Source: a virus
DNA length: 35,908 nt
Direction: 5' to 3' (one strand)
Virus record (IMG/VR): IMGVR_UViG_3300042376_001553
Coordinates: 1-35,908 of that record
Shown: positions 27,790-35,908 of the stretch, one piece after another
Layout: each line of letters begins with the position of its first letter
Numbering within the stretch: position 1 is the first letter of the stretch
Position numbers and translations under genes: made by a program
Notes under the pieces: model-generated
Told to the model about the DNA's origin: nothing
Seen by the model: only the letters and a program-made list of their open reading frames with translations
Database searches by the model: none

Positions 27790-29358
27790 ATGGCACAGGA
27801 AACGGCAGGAACAATAGGCATTCCCGTTCTCAAGAACGAGCTACTCCCCTATTTAACAGACTACGCAAAACGCAGCGAAAGGGCTGAATTATATAAGCAG
27901 AAGGCACAGCAAAGGGCGGCAGAGCTTGCGGCCAAAAAGGCGGCAGAAGACGCTAAGTACGTCCCAAAGTTTGAAGCTGGGCTTGGGTCTGATATGTGGG
28001 AACACGTTGATAGGGCCAAGAACGAAGCCGATATTCAACAAGGGCTTGCATTGGCAAAAGACCAAACCGTTCCAAGGCAACAGGTGATGGCTGCTTCAAA
28101 TGAGATAAACAGAAAGGTGAGCCAACGGTCAAACATAAGCAAGCAACTCAAAGAGAACACCCTAAAAACTGCCGAGGATTTAAAGAATAGATATAGAAAG
28201 GTGGGGCCTGAATATGCCTATCAATGGGCAAGACAGCAGCAGGACTACAAAAGCCCTGAAGAATTTGCCAAAGATGTTCGTTCTAACCCCGACCTTATTG
28301 ATTTCGATGCTATAGGCAAGAAGGCAAAAGACTATCAGCAACAACAATATTCATACAGAGGGCCAGGTGCCGAAACAAGGCAAATAAACATAAGCCCATT
28401 GTTTGAATATAAAATGGAAATAGACCCTGTAGTGGGAACCGAAGTTCCTGTTGTAACGGGTATAAATGGCGTTGAAGCTCAAAAACTCATTGAAAGCGAC
28501 CAAGACATGAAGGAGGCTTTTGACGTGTTTGTAAAAAATAGGGCCGAGCTAAATAAATCCAAAACGTACATAGACCCACAAACAGGCTCCCCAATAATGC
28601 TTCGGCCTGAAATAGCCGAACAAAAGGCAGCGGAAGAGTTTATGAACAATGCCTTCGGAAAGTATGGCAAAGTGAAATATGGCCAGTCATTCCAGATGCC
28701 GAGGAAGCCAACAGCGGCTCCGAAGCCTGAAGAAACTACACAAATAGTAGAAGCTCCAATTACAGCTACGGTTTATCAAAATGTTGTAAACCCGCAAAAA
28801 GGCCAACCAACACAAATGGTGGTGGATGTAAATCTTGGGGTGGGAGCAAATGTCACACTTCCAAAGAACAGAAAAGTACAAGTTGGGGCGAATAGAAAAG
28901 TATATGTTCTTGGAGGCGATGTTTCAAAGGCTGTTCAGGCAGGGATATTAAAGCCAAGCGGCCTCCCCGATGGCTCCTACATATTGAACTATGGCTTTGA
29001 TGTACAGACATACCAAAAACCAAAATCTGTTTATAGGCTTACAAAAGACTATGATTTTGTGCAAAAGACGGGTGGTACAATACGATACAAGGCCGGAACT
29101 ATTCTTGATATAAACAAGGTGAATTTGCTGAAAAAAGCGGGAGCAACAAATGCTTACACGCAGATTCAAAAGCCAATTCGTATTAGCCCCGGAACATATC
29201 AGGCTCGTATAGGGGAAGATGATGACGTTCAATATAAGGCCCCAATTATGAGGGGTCTTGACCTTATAATTTCCGAATCAGAAATTCCTGATTTAAAGAG
29301 TGCTGAAGAGTCTAAGCAAAAGGCAGTTTCATCGGGCGGCCCATTAGATTCTTGGTAA
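27790..29358 (+). CDS. Putative internal virion or DNA-ejection protein (522 aa)
   Basis: Long, charged, coiled-coil start (AKRSERAELYKQKAQQRAAE, LAAKKAAEDAKYVPKFEAGL), then Q-rich helices and a beta-rich second half (KNRKVQVGANRKVYVLGGDV, KQKAVSSGG at the end). Located just before the giant polyvalent protein. Such long helical proteins are often ejected or cargo components; this is inference. No enzyme motif found. Confidence 0.6.
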   Translation: MAQETAGTIGIPVLKNELLPYLTDYAKRSERAELYKQKAQQRAAELAAKKAAEDAKYVPKFEAGLGSDMWEHVDRAKNEADIQQGLALAKDQTVPRQQVMAASNEINRKVSQRSNISKQLKENTLKTAEDLKNRYRKVGPEYAYQWARQQQDYKSPEEFAKDVRSNPDLIDFDAIGKKAKDYQQQQYSYRGPGAETRQINISPLFEYKMEIDPVVGTEVPVVTGINGVEAQKLIESDQDMKEAFDVFVKNRAELNKSKTYIDPQTGSPIMLRPEIAEQKAAEEFMNNAFGKYGKVKYGQSFQMPRKPTAAPKPEETTQIVEAPITATVYQNVVNPQKGQPTQMVVDVNLGVGANVTLPKNRKVQVGANRKVYVLGGDVSKAVQAGILKPSGLPDGSYILNYGFDVQTYQKPKSVYRLTKDYDFVQKTGGTIRYKAGTILDINKVNLLKKAGATNAYTQIQKPIRISPGTYQARIGEDDDVQYKAPIMRGLDLIISESEIPDLKSAEESKQKAVSSGGPLDSW

Positions 29359-29382
29359 TGTGAAATAAATAAGCAACATTTG
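29352..29382 (+). promoter_or_regulatory. Promoter of the giant ORF
   Basis: TTG (29352-29354), 20 bases with GTGAAATAA, then AACATTTG (29375-29382), one base off TAnnTTTG. The ATG at 29400 follows 17 bases later. Confidence 0.68.
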
Positions 29383-29399
29383 CGGAAACGATATACAAG

Positions 29400-32300
29400 A
29401 TGGCTGAAGTAATAAATGGCGAATCACCAAGGAAGCAGCTCTACAGGCTTTTGTTAAACGATAAAACCCCGGGAGTTGCTGACAAAATAAAGAGATATTC
29501 GTTTTCCCAATTTGAGAATAACCTCCTCAATAACGAAAACGCTCAGAAAGAACTTGGGTGGTACTTAGAAAGCAAGAAAATTGTTTCTGACCCTGTGGAC
29601 TTTAGTGAGCGTTACCTTCAAATAGAAGCCCCTAAGCCCGCCCCCGCCCCCAAGGCCGCTCCTGTCGCCCCATTCCAACAGCCTGTTGAACCGATGGCTA
29701 TGGAGGGCGTTCCTGTCGGCATTGCTGCTCCTAAGCCGACAAAAGCACCCGCTCCTTCCGTTACGGACTACGCAAGGGAAATGGCGTTTGAGCCACAAAT
29801 TGAAGCCCCTGTTAAGCCAATAGGCGTAATGGCCCCACAGCCTATTCAAGAGCCAATTCCTTCTGTTACAGAAACGGCAAGGGAGATGGCATTTCAGCCT
29901 CCCGCAGCACCAAAGAAGCCAAAGGAAAAAGAACGTGGCTTCATGGAATGGACGGGGGATGTTTTCGGAACTATTTCGGCAGGAGGAGAAAGGATAGCCA
30001 AGAACATTCTTGCCGGAATTGGGCATTATGCACAAGCTCAAGCTGCCACAGACCCAATGGCTTCATTGTCTTACGAGAAAAGGCAGCAAATGCTTCAGGA
30101 GGCAGGACAGACAATGTACGACATTGCTGATGCGGCGCAGAAGGACTTTCAAAACGAAGTGGCTAAAAGAAACATTGAAACGAGTGTTCTTCAAGCCATT
30201 GATAAAAAGCAATACAAAAACATTCCCGAAGCTGTACTATACACCGTAGGGGATGCGGCAATGCAGATTATCCCTTCTGTTCTGACAATGGGCGGAAGTA
30301 CATATTTACAAACACTCCCTACGGCCTATAAAGATGGTGTAGAGGCAATAGCAAAAGAGAAAGGCATATCCCCAGAGCAAGTGATTGCAAGCGGGGAAGA
30401 CGCTATGGTGGTGGCTTCAATTTCTTCAGGATTTCAAAGCGCATTGGAGAATGTCGGTGCGGGACAAGTAAGTAAGGCCATAGCAAGTAAGGGAGCCTAT
30501 AAGGCCGTTCGTGATTGGCTTCTTAAACAAAATGTAAACAAAAACCTTGCAAGAGGTGCTGCTCTGTTAGGAGTTGGTATAGGGGAGGGAACGACAGAAT
30601 ACTTTCAGGAGGGAGTGGGGCAAGCAGGCGTAATAGCCGCCAAGTCTCCAACGACAAAGGCATTCTTTGAAAGACTTCCAAAGGAATTATTCACTGCGGA
30701 AGCCGAAAAGCAAAGGCAGGAATCGTTTGTTGGCGGTCTTATAGGCGGTGGTGGCCTTGCGGGAGCAGGACGTGCCATAACAAAGGCGCTTGAAAAGCCT
30801 GCGAAACAGCCATCCATCACTCCCGAAGCCGAAGTAGCCCCCGAAGCCCCAATAGTTCCACCCGTAGCTACACCTGCCGCTCCCGAAGTTATTCCCGCTC
30901 AGGAGGACGAAGACTTAGCGGCCCTGAACGAACAGATTGCCGCAATAGAGGGCGCTCCTGTCGAGGAGGAAGTGGTAGCGGAGGAAGCTCCTGCCGCTTC
31001 TGTTGCTCCCTTAAATATTGACTTCTCAAAGAACGAAGGGCGTAATGTAAACTATCAGGGCGTACAAGGTCGAATCAAGATTGATTCAGATGGCGTTCCT
31101 TATGTGTTTACAAAGGATGGCGATGTAGTTTACATTGAAGGAGGACTATCAGGCCAAACTCCACAGCAATTAGGCGTACAGCCGCTTGCTGATGATGTAA
31201 TAAGCGAAACAGATATAGAGGCCGTTCTTCAAGACGAGGGCGCTCCGTTAGACCAAGGGCAGTTAGAATACGACTTCGAAAACAATAGCATCACCCTTTA
31301 CGGGAAGCCATTCACTTATGATGGCGTTGAGGTTAATTCAAAAGGCCAAACAACCGCCTTGAGGCTGAAGGATGCTAATGGGAAGACTAAGTATGTCCGT
31401 AATGAGGACACTATTTTAGAATTTGAAATTCAAAAAGAGCTATATGAAAAATCAAAAAGCAACAAGCCCCTCACAGTCGAGTCAGCCATCCAAGCAGCCG
31501 AGCAACTACAGGTTAGCCCTGTCGCCCGACCTAAACAAGTTCCTCGGCCAGTACAGCAAGAAAGACCAGTTGGAGATATTGCGGAATATGAAGTAGGCCC
31601 TGTTGAGGAAGAAATATTCACTGTCAATCCAGAAACCGAGCTTTTCCAAACCATTATAGACAACGGAGAACCAGTGGTTAGCCGTTACGATGCGGAAAAA
31701 AGAATAGGGGATGGAGAAAGGTTATTTGGATATAATGAACAAGATGAAGGATTGGTGGAGCTTTCGCTAAGTAATCTTGACGCATTCCCAATTGATACAA
31801 TTATAGCCGTTAGGCCAGAGGCCATTGAAGCCGCTCCCGTAGAGGAAGCCCCCGTTGCTGCCGAGGAAGAATTGGTGGCGGCAGTTCCTGCTGCTCCTGC
31901 TCCGAAAGTGGAGAAGCCTCAGCCTAAGAAGGAGGGGGTGGAATTAAATAAAGAAAATAAAATATTACTAAATGGGAAGGAGATAGGAGAGGTTGAAGGA
32001 CTGTATAAAGTAATTGATAACGAATATCAAATTTCCGGAATTAAAATTAATGATAAGTCATTAAGAGGCAAAGGATATGGCAAAGAGGCTTATAGGCAAT
32101 TAATAAAAAAGTTGCAGGAGGAAGGTAAAATTTTGATTTCAGATGATTCCGCTTTATCAAAGGATGCAAAAAATATTTGGGAGTCTCTTGTAAAAAGCAG
32201 GGAAGCGAAAAAAACAAATACAGGATATGAATCAATATCCATCTCAAAAACAAAAGCAGAGCCTATATCAGGTAAGAGCGCAAAGGAAATGTCCCTTGAT

Positions 32301-35300
32301 GAACTAAAGGCGGAGAGTTCTCTATTTGATGAAAAGATAAAGGCCGAAAAAGAAAGGCTTAATAAAATAGCTCCAAATAGGCAAGTATTGGGAGGGGCTG
32401 ATATTGATAACCTCTCTCCAGAAGATGCCGCTCGTTCTGTTGAGGTGAATGACGAGATAGGCAGAAGGGAAAGAGTAAGCCAAGAAGAAGCGAAGAAGCG
32501 TGTTGCCGAAAAAAGGGAGCAGCGCAGAAAAGAACAAGAAGCCCCAAAGAGAAAGCAAATAGACAGGAAGAGTGTCGAATCCGCTCTTGGAGATGCAAAG
32601 GAGGAATACAGAAAATCCAAAGAAGCCTTTGATAAAAAGAGGGCTGAACTTGACAAATCCACAAAAGAAGATGTAACGGATATTTTTGGAGCAAGGAAAG
32701 CACAAGAAAAATCAGGAGGTCTTTTTGAAATGCCACGCATAAGCCCTGAACAAAGAGAAAAGGCGATACAGCCGTTCAGGGACAGAATGAATAAAGCAAA
32801 GGAGGAAGTTAATAGGCTTACCAAAATGCTTGAGGAAGGGGAAGAAGCTGGTAAAGAAATAGAATTTAAAAAAGAAATAGATGAAACCAAACAATTACCA
32901 AGAAGCCGTTCAGAAGTACGGGAAGAAGAAGGTGGACGAGTTCCTGAAAAGGGCGTACCGCCTTCAAAGCCAAAAAAGGCAAAAGCAGTCCGGAAGCCTG
33001 GGTTAATAGCCCAAGCTAAAATAATTGAAACACAAAACCCGGAAATACTTGCAATACAAGGGCTTATATCTTTAGGCCGCCTTCATCCAAAAGTAATAGA
33101 AAAAATATTTGGAGGGGGGAGAAGCAAGAATATACAAGGCGAAAGAAAGGCGAGGATAGGATATTTGGATAAGAAAAGCCCTCACATTTCCACCGATGGT
33201 ATTGCCGAAAAAGTGGCAGTGTTTATGGCGGAGGCATTAAATATGGATGTCGCCGATGTGAATGAAAGATATAACGTAAGGGACTATGTAGAAGAGGCAA
33301 TTAAAAAACACAATAGCTATGCCTCGATGGCCAAAGAAGTTATTGAGCTTGATGCGCAAGATAGAAATGCGGGGATAGATGAAGATGCGGCTTATGGCGA
33401 GTATCTAAGACAGCAAGAAGAACAGGCGGCCATACTGGGAGCAGAGTATAATCAAGACGTTGCTGATGAGGTTTGGGATGCTGCATTCAATCAAATGACA
33501 GAAGATGATTGGAAGGCATTAGACCAAATGAGGATAATGGACTATTTGGCCCAAATGGACGAAGTAGAGGTAAAGGCAGAGGAAACGAAACCATTAGAGG
33601 AGGATTATTTTAATGGGGATAAAATTGCCTACACAAATGAGGATGCCCCAAAAGGATTTCGTACTTTCATTTATCTTGATGGAATCAAAGCCGGAGAAAC
33701 AGGACTTGTTAGAACAAAAGAAGCTCAGGCAGAAGATGTAAAAAAGAAGCAAGAAGAATTTAGAGAGCAACAAGAGGGCTTTAAGAGAATTCGTGAAAGC
33801 GGCTTGTCATCTCAGATGCCCAAATCACCCGAAACGAAGCCTGCCGAGGAAAGGAAGAAAGAGAGAGAAACCAAAGAGGTCATCTCTCAGCCTACAAAAC
33901 CAAAAGGAGAGGGGGCTACAATCTTACCATCAATAGATGCCGACAAGGCCGAAGCTCAATTATATATTTCTCAAAAAAGAAATTACTATACACTTTGGTA
34001 TAAGAGGAGACGTGTTAACACAACAAGAGGCAAGGAAGAATATACTTATTCATACAACTACCTAACTATACTATCTCAAAATCTTGAAGATGCGAGAACA
34101 AAGGCTCTTGACTATCTCAATAGTATTGCATCTGGTGAGTCTTTATCGGTTGCCTTTGAGGGTAAAAACATTCAGGATTTAAGGGGTGCTAAAACAATTG
34201 CCCTTCAAGAAAAAGTAATTAGTCCAGAAACCGAGACTATTGTAAAGTCCAAATCTCCGGATATAAAAACAAATTTTGGCATTGGGAAGTATTCTGGAAT
34301 TACAATAGATGAATTACTTGATAAGGATATTGATTATGCCGAATGGTTTGTTAATAACTACACATCAAGAGGAGCCGACAAAACAAAAGCAATCATCAAG
34401 GGAGACCCAAGGTATCAAGAGTACCTTACTATAAAAAGGGATATACAAGACCTTGAAAGAGCAAGGATAGAGGCTTATGAAAAAAGGGAGGCGGAACGAA
34501 AAGAAGGCAAACAAGTCCCCGTTGCAACACTTGTAAGAGGAGAGGGAGGCAAAATAAAAGAGGTGGTAGAGGAGACTGAGGTTGCTAAAAAGAAAGTAGA
34601 AAAGAAAGAGAGGAGGCTTGTAAAAGACCAAATCACAGACATAATACCACCACAAACAAAGGCAGACGACAAGGTTGATGATGGCTTAAAGCCTCAAATG
34701 TTTAAAGCGCAAATTGACGGAGCAAACACCGCAATTGCGTCTATGGACAAGAATGGGGTTCTCTTAAATGGAGACGGAGCAGGCGTGGGGAAAACAAGGC
34801 AAATAATTGCTGTTGCAAAGTATTATGCCGACAAGGGAAAGCCCGTTGTTATCATTTCTGAAAATGCAGCCATTGGCAAACCTTGGGAAAGTGGTAAACA
34901 ACCTATGCTTGGCGGCTCTATGGCAAAAGACAGCGAGGCGATGGGCGTTAATCTTACACTACTAACTGATGATAAAAAAGTTCAGTCTGGAGGAATATAT
35001 GTAAGCACATACAATCGAATTCAAGATGCTGACGTTCCAAGTGGAGCAATAGTTATTTTTGATGAATCGCAAAATCTTGTAAACACATTTGGAAGAACTC
35101 CTGGTGGTGATGTGCAAGAAGAAAGGCAATGGGAGGCTAAATTTAGACCCATGCTTAAAAAAGCGGGAGCCGTTGCATATTATTCCGCAACACCAGCAGA
35201 CAAGCCTCATCAACTTGCATACCTGTATAAAGTTCTTGGCTTTAATTCGCCTGAAGATTTCTTGTCAGAAATGATGAACAATGGCGCAATTATTAAGACA

Positions 35301-35908
35301 AAGAAATACGGAAAGCAAGAGGTAAAGTATTATGATGTTCCAGCAGGTAGAACCCAAAGAGCCAGATTATACAATTGGGTAAATAGCCTGATGGTTAAGG
35401 CTGGACAAGAGGGAAGATTTGTTAAAAGAGAAATTTCTTACGAAGGAACTGATGTGCAGTTTCACGATGTAAAAGGAACGGATGAGGGTAGAAATGAATA
35501 CGCAAAAGAATTCAACAAGGTTTTAGATGATTTAAATGATGCAGAGATGATGGAGTATAGGCTTCTTGCGCCAAGCTCCTATATTCTTTACGCTGCGGAG
35601 CTTTCTAAAATAGGCGAGGCAGTAGGCATTGTTAAAAAACAACTTGCGCAAGGAAGGAAATCTATAATTTTTGTTTCCCGAATAAACCCTATGGAAATTA
35701 GGGGTAGAAGACAGCAAATGGCTGGCGAGTTTGGAGCCCCTGAAGTTATAGGTGAAATACCAAGCCCCGTTCCTATGCTTGAAGAAGCATTAAAAAAGGA
35801 GGGCATTAGTTTTGTTGGCTTGCATTCAAAAGCCAAGACAACATCCCAAAAAGCACAAAAGGCTTTTTCTGAAGATGCTGATGTTCTTATAGCATCATTA
35901 GAATCGGG
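29400..35908 (+). CDS. Giant polyvalent protein with GNAT-like domain and SF2 helicase (partial)
   Basis: 2169 codons without a stop, running past the window end. Layout by residue: short helical head (1-75); Pro/Ala-rich linker with a repeated PSVT-x2-AREMAF unit (about 119 and 154); hydrophobic, Gly-rich region (about 280-470) of the kind seen in membrane-crossing ejection proteins; acidic linkers; GNAT-like region with RGKGYG at 889-894; long charged coiled coils; a GKYSG-type DUF3820-like patch near 1629; then an SF2 helicase: Walker A GDGAGVGKT at about 1791, DESQ at 1888, SAT at 1929. The helicase resembles strawberry-notch/DarB types. Probably carried in the virion and ejected; that is inference. 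Own promoter at 29352. Confidence 0.85.
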   Translation, partial: MAEVINGESPRKQLYRLLLNDKTPGVADKIKRYSFSQFENNLLNNENAQKELGWYLESKKIVSDPVDFSERYLQIEAPKPAPAPKAAPVAPFQQPVEPMAMEGVPVGIAAPKPTKAPAPSVTDYAREMAFEPQIEAPVKPIGVMAPQPIQEPIPSVTETAREMAFQPPAAPKKPKEKERGFMEWTGDVFGTISAGGERIAKNILAGIGHYAQAQAATDPMASLSYEKRQQMLQEAGQTMYDIADAAQKDFQNEVAKRNIETSVLQAIDKKQYKNIPEAVLYTVGDAAMQIIPSVLTMGGSTYLQTLPTAYKDGVEAIAKEKGISPEQVIASGEDAMVVASISSGFQSALENVGAGQVSKAIASKGAYKAVRDWLLKQNVNKNLARGAALLGVGIGEGTTEYFQEGVGQAGVIAAKSPTTKAFFERLPKELFTAEAEKQRQESFVGGLIGGGGLAGAGRAITKALEKPAKQPSITPEAEVAPEAPIVPPVATPAAPEVIPAQEDEDLAALNEQIAAIEGAPVEEEVVAEEAPAASVAPLNIDFSKNEGRNVNYQGVQGRIKIDSDGVPYVFTKDGDVVYIEGGLSGQTPQQLGVQPLADDVISETDIEAVLQDEGAPLDQGQLEYDFENNSITLYGKPFTYDGVEVNSKGQTTALRLKDANGKTKYVRNEDTILEFEIQKELYEKSKSNKPLTVESAIQAAEQLQVSPVARPKQVPRPVQQERPVGDIAEYEVGPVEEEIFTVNPETELFQTIIDNGEPVVSRYDAEKRIGDGERLFGYNEQDEGLVELSLSNLDAFPIDTIIAVRPEAIEAAPVEEAPVAAEEELVAAVPAAPAPKVEKPQPKKEGVELNKENKILLNGKEIGEVEGLYKVIDNEYQISGIKINDKSLRGKGYGKEAYRQLIKKLQEEGKILISDDSALSKDAKNIWESLVKSREAKKTNTGYESISISKTKAEPISGKSAKEMSLDELKAESSLFDEKIKAEKERLNKIAPNRQVLGGADIDNLSPEDAARSVEVNDEIGRRERVSQEEAKKRVAEKREQRRKEQEAPKRKQIDRKSVESALGDAKEEYRKSKEAFDKKRAELDKSTKEDVTDIFGARKAQEKSGGLFEMPRISPEQREKAIQPFRDRMNKAKEEVNRLTKMLEEGEEAGKEIEFKKEIDETKQLPRSRSEVREEEGGRVPEKGVPPSKPKKAKAVRKPGLIAQAKIIETQNPEILAIQGLISLGRLHPKVIEKIFGGGRSKNIQGERKARIGYLDKKSPHISTDGIAEKVAVFMAEALNMDVADVNERYNVRDYVEEAIKKHNSYASMAKEVIELDAQDRNAGIDEDAAYGEYLRQQEEQAAILGAEYNQDVADEVWDAAFNQMTEDDWKALDQMRIMDYLAQMDEVEVKAEETKPLEEDYFNGDKIAYTNEDAPKGFRTFIYLDGIKAGETGLVRTKEAQAEDVKKKQEEFREQQEGFKRIRESGLSSQMPKSPETKPAEERKKERETKEVISQPTKPKGEGATILPSIDADKAEAQLYISQKRNYYTLWYKRRRVNTTRGKEEYTYSYNYLTILSQNLEDARTKALDYLNSIASGESLSVAFEGKNIQDLRGAKTIALQEKVISPETETIVKSKSPDIKTNFGIGKYSGITIDELLDKDIDYAEWFVNNYTSRGADKTKAIIKGDPRYQEYLTIKRDIQDLERARIEAYEKREAERKEGKQVPVATLVRGEGGKIKEVVEETEVAKKKVEKKERRLVKDQITDIIPPQTKADDKVDDGLKPQMFKAQIDGANTAIASMDKNGVLLNGDGAGVGKTRQIIAVAKYYADKGKPVVIISENAAIGKPWESGKQPMLGGSMAKDSEAMGVNLTLLTDDKKVQSGGIYVSTYNRIQDADVPSGAIVIFDESQNLVNTFGRTPGGDVQEERQWEAKFRPMLKKAGAVAYYSATPADKPHQLAYLYKVLGFNSPEDFLSEMMNNGAIIKTKKYGKQEVKYYDVPAGRTQRARLYNWVNSLMVKAGQEGRFVKREISYEGTDVQFHDVKGTDEGRNEYAKEFNKVLDDLNDAEMMEYRLLAPSSYILYAAELSKIGEAVGIVKKQLAQGRKSIIFVSRINPMEIRGRRQQMAGEFGAPEVIGEIPSPVPMLEEALKKEGISFVGLHSKAKTTSQKAQKAFSEDADVLIASLES

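Noticed and set aside
32047-32894. Minus-strand ORFs including a 266-codon one inside the giant gene
   Set aside because: Antisense of the charged coiled-coil region; Ser/Phe/Leu-rich shadow typical of reverse-strand Lys/Glu coding.
1-35908. Integrase, attachment site or transposase
   Set aside because: No recombinase or transposase motifs and no terminal repeats were found on either strand.

Overview
The window is a dense, dsDNA tailed-phage-like genome segment, or the matching prophage, that almost certainly infects a Bacteroidetes host. The main evidence for the host is a set of about a dozen TAnnTTTG promoter elements, several with TTG 18-21 bases upstream (the Bacteroidetes sigma-ABfr type). 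Genes also lack convincing Shine-Dalgarno sequences and have A-rich leaders instead. No portal, major capsid protein, integrase, DNA polymerase or rRNA gene is visible in these 35.9 kb.

Layout. (1) 1-7520, minus strand: two runs of small, tightly packed and often ATGA-overlapping genes. The distal run (141-1984) is a complete transcription unit with its own promoter (2026-2057) and Rho-independent terminator (84-101). It encodes an SSB-like protein, a Gp157-like protein and three small conserved-looking phage proteins. The proximal run (2170-7520) has 20 small, mostly unrecognised genes, many preceded by the same A-rich leader. (2) 7521-8328: a divergent non-coding region with strong purine/pyrimidine skew, five GGAACGAA repeats and a one-base-loop G-quadruplex motif. 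It ends at the promoter of a winged-helix replication-initiator-like gene and is my best candidate for the origin. (3) 8329-18494, plus strand: early/replication and nucleotide metabolism genes. These include the Rep-like protein, a DUF3310 protein, a metallophosphoesterase, two winged-helix replication proteins, DnaB-type helicase, a NinB-like protein, an HNH protein, a MazG-like pyrophosphohydrolase and two adjacent GroES-like proteins. Two structured RNA elements are embedded here: a promoter-to-terminator RNA with a potential pseudoknot (12977-13083) and a tRNA-like element with an abnormally small anticodon arm (16779-16849). (4) 18494-22840: overlapping small genes leading to the large terminase subunit and a small Gly/Ala/Ser/Thr-rich protein. 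(5) 22899-25616, minus strand: a self-contained cassette of two glycosyltransferase-like genes and one methyltransferase-like gene, inserted against the direction of the late genes. (6) 25711-35908, plus strand: three putative virion connector-type proteins, a 522-residue putative internal virion protein, and the first 2169 codons of a giant multidomain polyvalent protein with a GNAT-like domain and a strawberry-notch-type SF2 helicase. The giant ORF runs off the window.

How it works together, as inference: the minus-strand genes look like early takeover and recombination functions. The plus strand supplies replication initiation, helicase loading and helicase, nucleotide-pool control and chaperonin adaptation, then packaging and virion assembly. 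The giant helicase protein is probably carried in the virion and delivered with the DNA. The least explained elements are the pseudoknotted RNA, the tRNA-like element with its nested small ORF and downstream alternative hairpins, and the repeated promoters that place transcription starts almost on the start codon.
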